Source of the DNA: Rhodospirillales bacterium
Lineage (GTDB): Bacteria > Pseudomonadota > Alphaproteobacteria > Rhodospirillales > Shumkoniaceae
Assembly: GCA_014859895.1 (NCBI GenBank)
Contig: JACZKS010000067.1
Location: 19,732-83,731, forward strand
Reading direction: 5' to 3'
Length of the DNA stretch: 64,000 nt
The notes beneath the pieces were generated by a model, which was not told where the DNA came from, did no database searches, and worked only from the letters and a program-made list of their open reading frames with translations. The position numbers and the translations under genes were made by a program. Below are positions 22,364 to 30,686 of this stretch, piece after piece. The first letter of the stretch is position 1. Each line of letters starts with the position of its first letter.

Positions 22364-24195
22364 CGGGCCGTCAAGCAATGACGACAGCGTCGAAACGCCG
22401 CAAGCTGCTGGCCGGTCTCATCGCCATGACCAGCCTGAGCGGCACAGCGGGGATTGTGGACATCCAGATGTCGGCCGACGGCCTGACCTGGGGCGAGGCG
22501 ATCCTGGTGGGCGTGTATGCGCTTCTGCTGGCCTGGATCAGTGCCGGCTTCTGGCTGTTCGCGATCGGCGCCGTGTCGCGGATTCGCGGCACGGACGGTC
22601 CTTCCACGGAAACCATCCAGACGTTGCGGGGGCATCCCCGCACGGCCGTGGTCGTCCCCATCTATCATGAAGATCCGGCCGACGTTTTCAATCGGCTTAG
22701 AGTGATCTATCGGTCGCTCGAGAGGACCGGACACCTTCGGATGTTCGAATTTTTTGTCCTCAGCGACTCGCGCGACCCCGCGGCGGGGCGTGCCGAAATC
22801 CGAGCTTGGCAGGATGCCTGCCGCGACCTTTCGGCATCCGGCCGGCTTTTCTATCGTCGCCGTCGTGACAATCGCGGTCGCAAAAGCGGCAACATCGAGG
22901 AGTTCTGCCGGCGCTGGGGCGGTCGCTACACCTATATGGTGGTCCTCGATGCCGACAGCCTGATCAGCGGCCGCACCCTGGTTTCGATGGTGGCCCGCAT
23001 GGAGGCGGATCCGGGCATGGCCCTTCTCCAGACGTGGCCGGTTTCCATTGGCGGCCGGTCACTGTTCGCCAGGTTGCAGCAATTTGCGGGCAGCGTTTAT
23101 GGCAAGCTGTTCGTCGCCGGCCTCACCTGGATTCAAATGGGGGCCGGAACTTATTGGGGACATAACGCCATCATCCGCGTCCAGGCGTTTGCGCAGCATT
23201 GCGCCCTGCCGCCGCTGCCGGGACGCAAGCCATTGGGCGGCGAGATCTTGAGCCACGACTTCGTCGAGGCGGCGCTGCTGGTCAAGGCCGGGTGGCGCGT
23301 CTGCCTGGCTCCCGATTTGGCCGGCAGTTATGAAGAAGGGGTATCCAATCTCATCGAACACGCCCGCCGGGATCGCCGGTGGTGCCAGGGCAATCTGCAA
23401 CATTGGCGTCTGCTTTTCGCACGGGGCCTGCACGTCATGAGCCGAATGACTTTTCTCATCGGCATCATGAGCTACCTCTCCGGTCCGCTGTGGCTGACGT
23501 TTCTCGCCCTGTCCATTCTGACGTTTCCAGGTGACTTCGGGGGCTGGCTGTGGCCGGAAGCCCATAGCCGACTGCCGGGCTTCCTGGTACTCGCCCTGAC
23601 GCTCACCCTCCTTTTTGGGCCCAAGGTCCTTGGCCTCTTTGCAACCTTGGCCAATCGCCAGGCCCGCCAAGTCCACGGCGGAGGTGTTCGACTCACCTTC
23701 AGCATCTTCATCGAGGCGTTCTTCTCGGCGCTCATCGCCCCTTTGATGGCGCTCCTCCATACCCGGTTCGTCTTTGCCGTACTTGCCGGCCGCGATTCCG
23801 GATGGGGCCCGCCGCGCCGAGGCACCACCGAAGTCGACTGGGCAACAGCGTTGGCGAGCCATTGGGTCGAAATGGCTGCCGGAGTGGGACTTGGCGCCCT
23901 GGCTGCGGTTCTCGCGCCGGGCCTGTTCTGGTGGCTGATGCCGATCACCGCTCCTCTCGTGCTGGCGGCCCCCATATCGGTGTTGACCGGCCGAACGGCA
24001 TGGGGCGAGACGCTCCGCCGGCTGGGGTTCCTTTTGACCCCGGCCGAGGCCCGTCAAACGCCAGAAGTCCGAGAGTTCGGCGTGCTTTGCGCGGCCCAGC
24101 AGGCAATCTGCGCCATTCCCCCGTTGGCTCCTGCCATGGCGGCGCCTTACAGCCCCAAGGAAAAGCGGGTGCTTTCGGCGGGCCCCGGATCGTGA
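22360..24195 (+). CDS. opgH: Glucans biosynthesis glucosyltransferase OpgH (MdoH)
   Basis: A 611-aa inner-membrane GT2 enzyme that makes the beta-glucan backbone of osmoregulated periplasmic glucans from UDP-glucose. Visible are two N-terminal membrane helices, AVVVPIYHEDPADVFNRL, the DXD motif in VVLDADSL, HNAIIRVQAF, ILSHDFVEAALLVKAGW and the QxxRW-type RDRRWCQGN, then a block of C-terminal helices. The order and spacing match E. coli OpgH, but the cytoplasmic N-terminal box is missing and is found in the overlapping upstream gene. It overlaps opgG downstream by 4 bp. Confidence 0.9.
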   Translation: MTGRQAMTTASKRRKLLAGLIAMTSLSGTAGIVDIQMSADGLTWGEAILVGVYALLLAWISAGFWLFAIGAVSRIRGTDGPSTETIQTLRGHPRTAVVVPIYHEDPADVFNRLRVIYRSLERTGHLRMFEFFVLSDSRDPAAGRAEIRAWQDACRDLSASGRLFYRRRRDNRGRKSGNIEEFCRRWGGRYTYMVVLDADSLISGRTLVSMVARMEADPGMALLQTWPVSIGGRSLFARLQQFAGSVYGKLFVAGLTWIQMGAGTYWGHNAIIRVQAFAQHCALPPLPGRKPLGGEILSHDFVEAALLVKAGWRVCLAPDLAGSYEEGVSNLIEHARRDRRWCQGNLQHWRLLFARGLHVMSRMTFLIGIMSYLSGPLWLTFLALSILTFPGDFGGWLWPEAHSRLPGFLVLALTLTLLFGPKVLGLFATLANRQARQVHGGGVRLTFSIFIEAFFSALIAPLMALLHTRFVFAVLAGRDSGWGPPRRGTTEVDWATALASHWVEMAAGVGLGALAAVLAPGLFWWLMPITAPLVLAAPISVLTGRTAWGETLRRLGFLLTPAEARQTPEVREFGVLCAAQQAICAIPPLAPAMAAPYSPKEKRVLSAGPGS

Positions 24196-25742
24196 ACCGG
24201 CGAAGTTTTCTGCGCCGGACCGCTCTGTTGCTGGCCGCCCAAATCGCCGCCAACCGAGACTTCGCCGCCTATGCCCAAACGCCGCCCGATGCCGGCGACG
24301 GTTCGGCCTTCAGCCGCGAATGGCTCAAGGAGGAAGCCCGCCGCCTCAGTGCCGCTGAGTATCGCCCGCCCGCAGCGATCCCCCGCCAACTCGTGGAACT
24401 GCCCCCCGAACGATACCGGGAGATCCGGTTCAGGCCGGACCACGCGCTCTGGCACGACCAGGATCTCGCTTTCCAGCTTCGCTTCTTTCACGTCGGGCGG
24501 CGCTTTGCGCAGCCCGTGGCGATCCACCAGGTCAGCGACGGCCGCTCCCAACCGGTTCGCTTTTCTGGCGAGATGTTCGACTACGGCCAAAATCGTTTCG
24601 AACCGCCGTTGGCGGACATTCCCGGTTTCGCCGGATTTCGCATTCACTACCGGACCGACTTCGAACGCGATATGGCGGCCTTCCTTGGCGCCAGCTATTT
24701 CCGGGCGGTGGGTTGGCAGATGCAGTACGGCATTTCGGCGCGCGGCCTCGGCATCGACACCGTGTTTCCCGGACGCGAGGAATTCCCCCTTTTCACTGCC
24801 TTCTGGATCGAGAAGCCGGCCCCGGAACAGGCTGACCTCACGGTCCATGCCCTACTGAACAGTCCGAGCGTTACCGGCGCCTATCGGTTCATCATCCACC
24901 CCGGCCGGACGACCGTGATGGATGTCGAGGCTACTCTGTTTCCGCGCAAGAAAGTCCGCCAACTGGGCCTGGCGCCCCTGACCAGCATGTATCACCACGG
25001 CGAGAACGATCGCCGGGCCGCCGACGATTTCCGGCCCGAGGTCCATGATTCCGACGGCCTTTCCCTGGTGCGTGGCAATGGCGAGCGTCTCTGGCGGCCA
25101 CTGGCCAACCCTGCCGGCTTTCGGGTCACCACCTTTCTGGACGAAAACCCGCGCGCGTTCGGGCTGTTGCAGCGGGACCGGAACTTCCGGAACTACCAGG
25201 ACGACCGCATCTATTACGACAGGCGCCCGAACCTCTGGGTTGAACCACAGGGGCAATGGGGGGTGGGTGCTGTCGGCCTCGTCGAGATCCCCACCGACAA
25301 CGAAGACTTCGACAACATCGTAGCCTTCTGGTCGCCCGCCGAGTCTCCCGAACCGGGGCAGGAACTGTCCCTGGCCTATCGCCTTTCATGGGGTAGCGAG
25401 GTTCCGGACTCCCAGTCTCCGGTCGGCCGCGTGGTTGCCACCCGCCTTGGCCGCGGACTCCATCGGCAAAAGGACAACAATGGCCTCCAGTTCGTCGTTG
25501 ATTTTGCAGGCGGCCCCCTCGACCCCCTGGCCAAGGATGCCGAGGTCGAGCCGGTCATCACCGCGTCCCGCGGCCGCATCGAGGGTGCATCTGCCTACCT
25601 GGTCGGAGAAATTGCCGCCTGGCGTGCCACGTTCGACCTGCGCCCGGACGGCGGCGACCCCGTTGAGCTCAGGTGCTACCTGCGCCTGAAGACCGGCGCG
25701 CTGACCGAAACGTGGACGTATCTATGGGCACCTGCCCGGTGA
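24192..25742 (+). CDS. Periplasmic glucans biosynthesis protein OpgG/OpgD, Tat-exported
   Basis: A 516-aa protein starting at the GTG at 24192 (GTGA overlap with opgH). The N-terminus MNRRSFLRRTALLLAAQ is a twin-arginine signal, so it is exported folded, as E. coli OpgD is. Family features include YREIRFRPDHALW, a central GASYFRAVGWQMQYGISARGLG-like region, LTSMYHHGEND and YDRRPNLWVEPQGQWG. These are the OpgG two-domain beta fold that processes or branches nascent glucans. The order here is H then G, the reverse of E. coli opgGH. OpgG and OpgD cannot be told apart with certainty; the Tat signal favours OpgD. Confidence 0.88.
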   Translation: MNRRSFLRRTALLLAAQIAANRDFAAYAQTPPDAGDGSAFSREWLKEEARRLSAAEYRPPAAIPRQLVELPPERYREIRFRPDHALWHDQDLAFQLRFFHVGRRFAQPVAIHQVSDGRSQPVRFSGEMFDYGQNRFEPPLADIPGFAGFRIHYRTDFERDMAAFLGASYFRAVGWQMQYGISARGLGIDTVFPGREEFPLFTAFWIEKPAPEQADLTVHALLNSPSVTGAYRFIIHPGRTTVMDVEATLFPRKKVRQLGLAPLTSMYHHGENDRRAADDFRPEVHDSDGLSLVRGNGERLWRPLANPAGFRVTTFLDENPRAFGLLQRDRNFRNYQDDRIYYDRRPNLWVEPQGQWGVGAVGLVEIPTDNEDFDNIVAFWSPAESPEPGQELSLAYRLSWGSEVPDSQSPVGRVVATRLGRGLHRQKDNNGLQFVVDFAGGPLDPLAKDAEVEPVITASRGRIEGASAYLVGEIAAWRATFDLRPDGGDPVELRCYLRLKTGALTETWTYLWAPAR

Positions 25743-25912
25743 CGCTCGGCAAAAGACACGTGGGACCCGTGACGGGTCATGGCCAGGATGCTCAAAAAAG
25801 GCGAAAATCGCAACAAACTGAGGGGGTTCGGAAACAATTCATATTCCAAAATTGAAATACAGCGGGTAGACTTGCGGCAATTTGTTACCCATGCCTGGGA
25901 AAAGGGGGGGTT

Positions 25913-27190
25913 ATGCGTGCGTTCCTTGGTCTTTTCGTCGTTCCGGCCTTGATGGTTGCCGGCGTCCCCGGTTGGGCGCAAACGCCGCCCGCAACTCCGC
26001 AGGAACAGATGGAGAGTCAGCCCGAGCCGGGCGAACACGACACCGTGACCTCGCGGGCGCGTCCCGAGTACGACCCGCTGGGCGTTCGCTTGGGCGGGTT
26101 CTTCCTGTACCCCAAGGCGGAGATCACGGAATTCTATCGCGACAACATCTTTTATCGGGACAGCAATAAAGAGTCGGACTTCGTCACGGTTCTCTCTCCG
26201 GAGCTATTGCTGAAATCGAATTGGAACAACCACGCCCTCAACTTCTTCGCCGGCGCCGATGTCGGGCGGCACCTCGACAATACGGCCGAAAATTACGAAG
26301 ACTGGCATGCCGGATTTGACGGCCGGGTGGATATCGACCGCAGCTTCAATGTGTCCGGCGGCTTCCAGTACGCCGAGAAGCACGAGAATCGCTCCTCGCC
26401 CACCAGCCAGACCGGCGCCTCGGAACCCGTAACCTATACGGAGTACGGGCCGTCGGCGGCGATCACCAAGCGGTTCAATCGTTTGTCGATGCGCCTCGGC
26501 GGCGACCTCACGGTCCTCGACTACAAGGATACGACCGCCAACGATGGCACCCATCTCGAACAGGACACACGCGATCGCATGGAGACGGAACAGAACTTCC
26601 GCCTTGGCTATGAGATCGCGCCGCAATACGAGGCTTTCGTCCGGGCCGCCATCAACCAGCGCGAATACGACAACCCGGGAACCACGAACCGCGATTCCGA
26701 TGGTTGGGAAACGCGGGCCGGCATTGCCCTGGATCTGGGCGGCCTCATGTTCGGCAATGTTTTCGTCGGCTACATGAGCCAGGATTTCGATGATCCCACC
26801 CTGAAAACCATTGATGGCGCCAGCTTCGGCGGCGACCTCACATGGAATCCGACGCGGCTGACGACGGCTAAATTTCTCGTTCAGCGGACAATCGAGGAAA
26901 CGACCCTCGGCGGAGCCGCGGGCGCGCTTTCGACCTTGTTCCGTGCGGGCGTTGATCACGAACTGCTGCGCAATGTCATTCTTTCGGCCAATGCCGAATA
27001 CGAGAACAACGATTACGAAGGTATTTCGCGGGAGGATGACATCATCGCGCTGGGCGCCGGTGGCGACTACCTGCTTAACCGGTATCTCCGGTTGCGCCTC
27101 AGCTACACCTATGAAACCCGCGATTCGACGGCAGCCGATTCCGACTACGACACCAACACCGTTTTCCTGAGGCTTGTCACCCAGTATTAG
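25913..27190 (+). CDS. Outer-membrane beta-barrel protein (BBP2-like)
   Basis: A 425-aa protein with a Sec signal ending near GWAQ. It then has many alternating aromatic strands (PKAEITEFYRDNIFYRDSN, YTEYGPSAAITKRFNRLS, LRLRLSYTYETRDS) and a final strand ending VFLRLVTQY, with C-terminal aromatic Tyr typical of BAM substrates. The layout fits the BBP2_2-type barrels often found beside exopolysaccharide genes, where they may help secretion across the outer membrane. It lies between the opg genes and the polysaccharide locus. The 170-bp gap upstream holds no clear promoter match. Confidence 0.75.
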   Translation: MRAFLGLFVVPALMVAGVPGWAQTPPATPQEQMESQPEPGEHDTVTSRARPEYDPLGVRLGGFFLYPKAEITEFYRDNIFYRDSNKESDFVTVLSPELLLKSNWNNHALNFFAGADVGRHLDNTAENYEDWHAGFDGRVDIDRSFNVSGGFQYAEKHENRSSPTSQTGASEPVTYTEYGPSAAITKRFNRLSMRLGGDLTVLDYKDTTANDGTHLEQDTRDRMETEQNFRLGYEIAPQYEAFVRAAINQREYDNPGTTNRDSDGWETRAGIALDLGGLMFGNVFVGYMSQDFDDPTLKTIDGASFGGDLTWNPTRLTTAKFLVQRTIEETTLGGAAGALSTLFRAGVDHELLRNVILSANAEYENNDYEGISREDDIIALGAGGDYLLNRYLRLRLSYTYETRDSTAADSDYDTNTVFLRLVTQY

Positions 27191-27207
27191 CCGGGAACGT
27201 TCCCGGC
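27190..27207. repeat. 18-bp perfect palindrome
   Basis: GCCGGGAACGTTCCCGGC begins at the last base of the barrel gene's stop codon. It may contribute to the 3' end of that transcript together with the longer hairpin at 27217-27250. A protein-binding role is also possible. Confidence 0.5.
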
Positions 27208-27216
27208 CGGTATTCC

Positions 27217-27250
27217 CCCTGAAGTCAGCGTCCAAACGCGGACTTCAGGG
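27217..27250. terminator. Bidirectional hairpin terminator
   Basis: CCCTGAAGTC (27217-27226) pairs exactly with GACTTCAGGG (27241-27250). After one mismatch, four more pairs close a CCAA loop. It lies between convergent genes and overlaps the stop codon of the minus-strand gene (27245). No U-run follows, so it may be a weak or Rho-assisted terminator. Confidence 0.6.
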
Positions 27251-29212
27251 TGATCTTGTGGGCGCGACCTCGCCACCGAAGGCATGGATCTGCTGACCGA
27301 GAATACCCAGGCTCTGCAGAAGGGTGACGCTGATGTCACCATCCTCTTCGTGGTTGTTGTCTCGTTGGAACTTCCGAATGGCCGCCCGCGTCCGGGGGCC
27401 GGCGCGGCCGTCAACAATCCCCGGGTCATAACCGCGTTCCCGCAGCCGCTGTTGAACCAAGGTGACGATCTCGCCCGCGGCGGTGATGCCGGATGCTTCC
27501 AACGCCCCAAGAACCGGTGACTGGCCCCGGTGTTCGCTCAAGGCTTTCCTGACGGCCGTCGCAAAGTCCTCGGTCAAGGGAACTTCCACGGGCTCCCGCC
27601 GGGGCGCCGCCCGTTCGACGTTCCGGCCACTGCGGGCAGAATCCGAACCGGCGGTGCTTTTCCCGGGCGCCGAAGGCGCCGACCGGGCAGCAACCTTCGG
27701 CGGCGGCGTCAGCGCCTCTCTGCCCTGCTGTCCACCGGCGCTATCGGCTGGGCGATCGGCTTTGGAGGCAGGATCCGCGAGATTCCCCGAACTGTCGGCT
27801 CCGGCCACCCTTCCCGACGAAGGAAACAACGAATCCGCGTCGCCGGTCTCGTCCGCTTCCGGATCTCCCGAGGCGGTTTCCCATTCGTTGGTCGGATCGC
27901 CGGCCGGCGCCGGAATATCCCGCATCTCCGCCATGTTTGAATTCAACGCCGAGGGCGGCGACAGACGGGAAATCCAGGGGCCCGTGTAGGGAGCCAGCAA
28001 GACCGCCATGACGGCAAGCACCCCCACCAGCGCAAGCGAGGCTCGGCGCCCCCGTGGTTTACGCTGGCGGCCCTGATTCAAGGCCGGAAATCCGGGTCGC
28101 CCTTCCCGCCATGCATCGGCCAGCCGCGGATCACTTCCTCCCATCCGCGGCTCCACGTAAAGCCGCTTATCCTCCGGAGGCGCCCACCCGTCCTCATTGC
28201 CGGCAACATCTTCCGTGGAATCCGCACTATCGAAGCGCGGCTCCTCTCTCCCGTCGTCCCGATCGTCTTGTCCCAGCGGCGCCGGGTGCCGGTCCTCAAT
28301 CCTCTCCTCCTCGGCCTGCCCCTCCGCGTTGGCTAGTTCCGCCTCACCCTGCCATTCCGCTTCGGCCAGCCGTCTCGCTTCAGCGTGCCGCTCTGCGATC
28401 AGTCGCCTCGCCTCAGCCTTCCGTTCCGCCTCGGCCTGTCTCTTCGCCTCGGCTTGGCGCCGCGCTTCAGCCTGTTGCTCCGCGGCCTGGCGCCGCGCTG
28501 CTGCCTGCCGTTCCGCCTCGGCCTGCCGCTCCGCCTCGGCCTGGCGCCGCGCTTCAGCTTGCCGCTCTGCAGCCTGCCACCTCTCCTCGGCCTGCCGCTG
28601 CGCTTCGGTATGCCGATCCGCCTGGGCCCGCCGTTCCGCATCAGCTTGATCCGCTTGCCGGCGAGCCTCGGCTTCGTCCTTGGACTCCCGCGCCGGCTCT
28701 GCCACCGCGTCTTCGCCGTGCTGCTCTGCCTCCGAGCGGTGCATCTCGACGGTTATGCGCGCAAACGCCTCGTCAAGACGCCTGAACATGGGGTCATGGG
28801 GGGCAGATTCCGTCTTGCGCGCGGCCGGTTTAGCTGCCGCCGCAGCCGCCCGCTGCTCACGCCGCGCCGAGCGCTCCCCACCGCGCACTTCGGAATCCTC
28901 CGAGGCCGGAGCGTCGGAAGTTGAATAGTTGATGAGGGATTTCCGGCAGACACGGCACACGACCGCCTCAGTGTCCGCCCTGGCGCCACAATGCGGGCAA
29001 TTGCCGCCGCGGCTGGGCAGCCCGAAACGCTCCGGCTTCCACCCTCGTTCGTCTCGGCGATCCTTGACCAACAAAAGGTAAGGCACAACAACAATGCCGA
29101 GAACAGCGCCTCCGACCCCCCACAGCAAAGGGGGACGGCCTTTCGAGTATGCGATCGAAGCAGCCAGAATGCCCAGACCGGCGGCAGCGATGAAGGTGAA
29201 CCAAATGATCAT
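27245..29212 (-). CDS. Zinc-ribbon, long coiled-coil, peptidoglycan-binding membrane protein
   Basis: A 655-aa protein with no family I recognise as a whole. In order: two N-terminal membrane helices (1-50); a zinc ribbon with CPHC and CRVC near 73-89; a long Ala/Glu/Arg/Gln repeat (about 140-300; units such as RRQAEAERQAEA), likely an extended helix as in TolA; an acidic linker; a membrane helix near 394-412; a Pro/Ser/Ala linker; and a PG_binding_1 domain (about 580-645; VQQRLRERGYDPGIVDGRAGPRTRAAIRKFQ, Phe-Gln end as usual). It could span from cytoplasm to cell wall. It is preceded by an EcfG-like promoter. Confidence 0.7.
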   Translation of the reverse strand: MIIWFTFIAAAGLGILAASIAYSKGRPPLLWGVGGAVLGIVVVPYLLLVKDRRDERGWKPERFGLPSRGGNCPHCGARADTEAVVCRVCRKSLINYSTSDAPASEDSEVRGGERSARREQRAAAAAAKPAARKTESAPHDPMFRRLDEAFARITVEMHRSEAEQHGEDAVAEPARESKDEAEARRQADQADAERRAQADRHTEAQRQAEERWQAAERQAEARRQAEAERQAEAERQAAARRQAAEQQAEARRQAEAKRQAEAERKAEARRLIAERHAEARRLAEAEWQGEAELANAEGQAEEERIEDRHPAPLGQDDRDDGREEPRFDSADSTEDVAGNEDGWAPPEDKRLYVEPRMGGSDPRLADAWREGRPGFPALNQGRQRKPRGRRASLALVGVLAVMAVLLAPYTGPWISRLSPPSALNSNMAEMRDIPAPAGDPTNEWETASGDPEADETGDADSLFPSSGRVAGADSSGNLADPASKADRPADSAGGQQGREALTPPPKVAARSAPSAPGKSTAGSDSARSGRNVERAAPRREPVEVPLTEDFATAVRKALSEHRGQSPVLGALEASGITAAGEIVTLVQQRLRERGYDPGIVDGRAGPRTRAAIRKFQRDNNHEEDGDISVTLLQSLGILGQQIHAFGGEVAPTRSP

Positions 29213-29351
29213 CGTGTCGGACGCCTTCTCTTCGGTCGCGGGGCGTCACGACCCACTCAGACCACGACTCGCATGCAAGCAAGGAATGGCCCGTCATATT
29301 CGACGCGCAAACCAATCCTCGTGGCCATCTATTCCGCCCCTTTAAACTAAG

Positions 29352-29376
29352 GACTCTTTTCCACCCGAATTATTCC
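29352..29376 (-). promoter_or_regulatory. EcfG-like promoter of the coiled-coil gene
   Basis: On minus, GGAAT (29376-29372), 16 bp, AGTC (29355-29352). It is one arm of a perfect 12-bp inverted repeat (29368-29379/29423-29434) whose other arm is a promoter-like motif on plus. The leader to the ATG at 29212 would be about 130 nt. Confidence 0.5.
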
Positions 29377-29425
29377 CGCGGCGGGGCGGACTTGGCCGCT
29401 TTCACAAAACGTCTCGGCATGTGCG

Positions 29426-29451
29426 GGAATAATTATCCCAACAATATCGTC
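29426..29451 (+). promoter_or_regulatory. EcfG-like promoter of the polysaccharide-locus response regulator
   Basis: GGAAT (29426-29430), 17 bp, CGTC (29448-29451), the best fit in the window to the EcfG -10 CGTT. The 29452-29688 leader contains no convincing ORF; a 246-bp open frame at 29392-29637 covers the promoter itself and has no family features. Confidence 0.55.
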
Positions 29452-29688
29452 TGTTTATTCGAGGACCGCGTCCTCCACGGGCATTTGTGCAGATCAACCG
29501 GTGGTTGGTGCGTGGAAGGGAAGCGTTTTATGGCCTCGTTTGAGGTCGACGGGGGGGCATGGGATCGCACGCTTTCAGGTGGCGCGTCAGCCGCTGTTCG
29601 GTCCGCTTCCTCCCTATCCTGCGAAGACGGCGTCTAGGCGATCGCGCCTTGAGATTGCGTGAGCCGCCGAAGCAAGACAGGTGATGTG

Positions 29689-30630
29689 ATGAGACAAGCG
29701 TGGATCAATTCGAATACGGACGCTCCGCCTTTTCTTGGGCGGCGTGCCGCGCGTGAGCCCGTCAGGCCCGAGAGATCGTCATCGGCGATCCAGTGGGCGG
29801 GAACCTCCCCTCGCGTCGTACTCATTCATGCAGAAGATTCCTATTGCACCGCACTGGCAGCCTGCCTGCGCGCGCAAGAGCTTTTTGTCATTGAATTCGA
29901 CGACCCCCGAGCCGCCTTGCTTTATGTGACGAACGGCGGCGGCATCGACGCCGTATTGATCGATGCCGATCTGCCTCAGGCATCCGGAATCGATCTTCTC
30001 GTACGCTTTCGGAGCCTGGGCGGGTTGGCGCCCGCAGCCATTGTCGCGGATGACGGCGAGGAAGAGGTCGAAGAAGTCGCCCTAGAGCACGGGGCTTCGG
30101 ATTTCCTCAGCAAATCCCGCAGCCCATCGATCGGTGCCAAGCGAGTGCGCCTGTTGATCGGCGGCCGGAAGTTCGTTCCGATGATCGGGCGGCCGTTGAC
30201 CCAGTCCGTCACGGTCGGAGAGTTGGATCTCAAGCTGCAAAGTCACCGGGCCCTTTGGCGGAAAGCCCTAGTCCCGCTGACGGTGACCGAGTTCAAGATC
30301 GTTCGGCTCCTGGTTTGCCGGGCCGGCGAAGAGGTATCGTACCGCGAAATCTACGATGTCGTGCACGGCGCCGGGTTTCTGGCCGGCGACGGCCAGCATG
30401 GCTACCGGAGCAACGTTCGCTCCTTGATCCGCAAGATCCGCAATCGGTTTCGGGCGATCGACCCCGATTTCCTGGAGATCGAAAACTATCCGGGCTTCGG
30501 ATACCGGTGGCGCGAGCAGTCGCGCAGCGAGGGTGGCCAGCCCGTGGCATTGTCCAAAGTCACCGGGCTTTCCAGCACCTACCGGAACAACGGTGGCCTG
30601 AGCCCCTCTTCCCCCGCGCCTTCGAGTTAA
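29689..30630 (+). CDS. OmpR/PhoB-type response regulator
   Basis: A 313-aa protein; ATG at 29689, with AGGTGATGTG before it and an upstream in-frame GTG at 29659 as alternative. The receiver domain (about 40-155) keeps the acidic pair in VVLIHAED, the acceptor Asp in AVLIDADLP and Lys in ASDFLSKS. The C-terminal winged helix (about 170-285) has LTVTEFKIVRLLV, SNVRSLIRKIRNRF and YPGFGYRWRE. A 40-residue N-terminal extension and a Ser-rich tail are unusual. No histidine kinase is adjacent. It heads the plus-strand polysaccharide genes and probably controls them. Confidence 0.85.
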   Translation: MRQAWINSNTDAPPFLGRRAAREPVRPERSSSAIQWAGTSPRVVLIHAEDSYCTALAACLRAQELFVIEFDDPRAALLYVTNGGGIDAVLIDADLPQASGIDLLVRFRSLGGLAPAAIVADDGEEEVEEVALEHGASDFLSKSRSPSIGAKRVRLLIGGRKFVPMIGRPLTQSVTVGELDLKLQSHRALWRKALVPLTVTEFKIVRLLVCRAGEEVSYREIYDVVHGAGFLAGDGQHGYRSNVRSLIRKIRNRFRAIDPDFLEIENYPGFGYRWREQSRSEGGQPVALSKVTGLSSTYRNNGGLSPSSPAPSS

Positions 30631-30686
30631 ATCATCGGGGAGAGAGGGGGGGGCCCGTCGCGCCAAACCGCGGGGACCGACAAGGG

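Noticed and set aside
28300..28760. Repetitive DNA in the coiled-coil gene as a tandem repeat or CRISPR-like array
   Set aside because: The repeats are short, imperfect codon-level repeats of an Ala/Glu/Arg helix and lie in frame within one gene.
29392..29637. An 81-codon plus-strand frame before the response regulator
   Set aside because: It covers the promoter-like motif, lacks a ribosome site and has no family resemblance.
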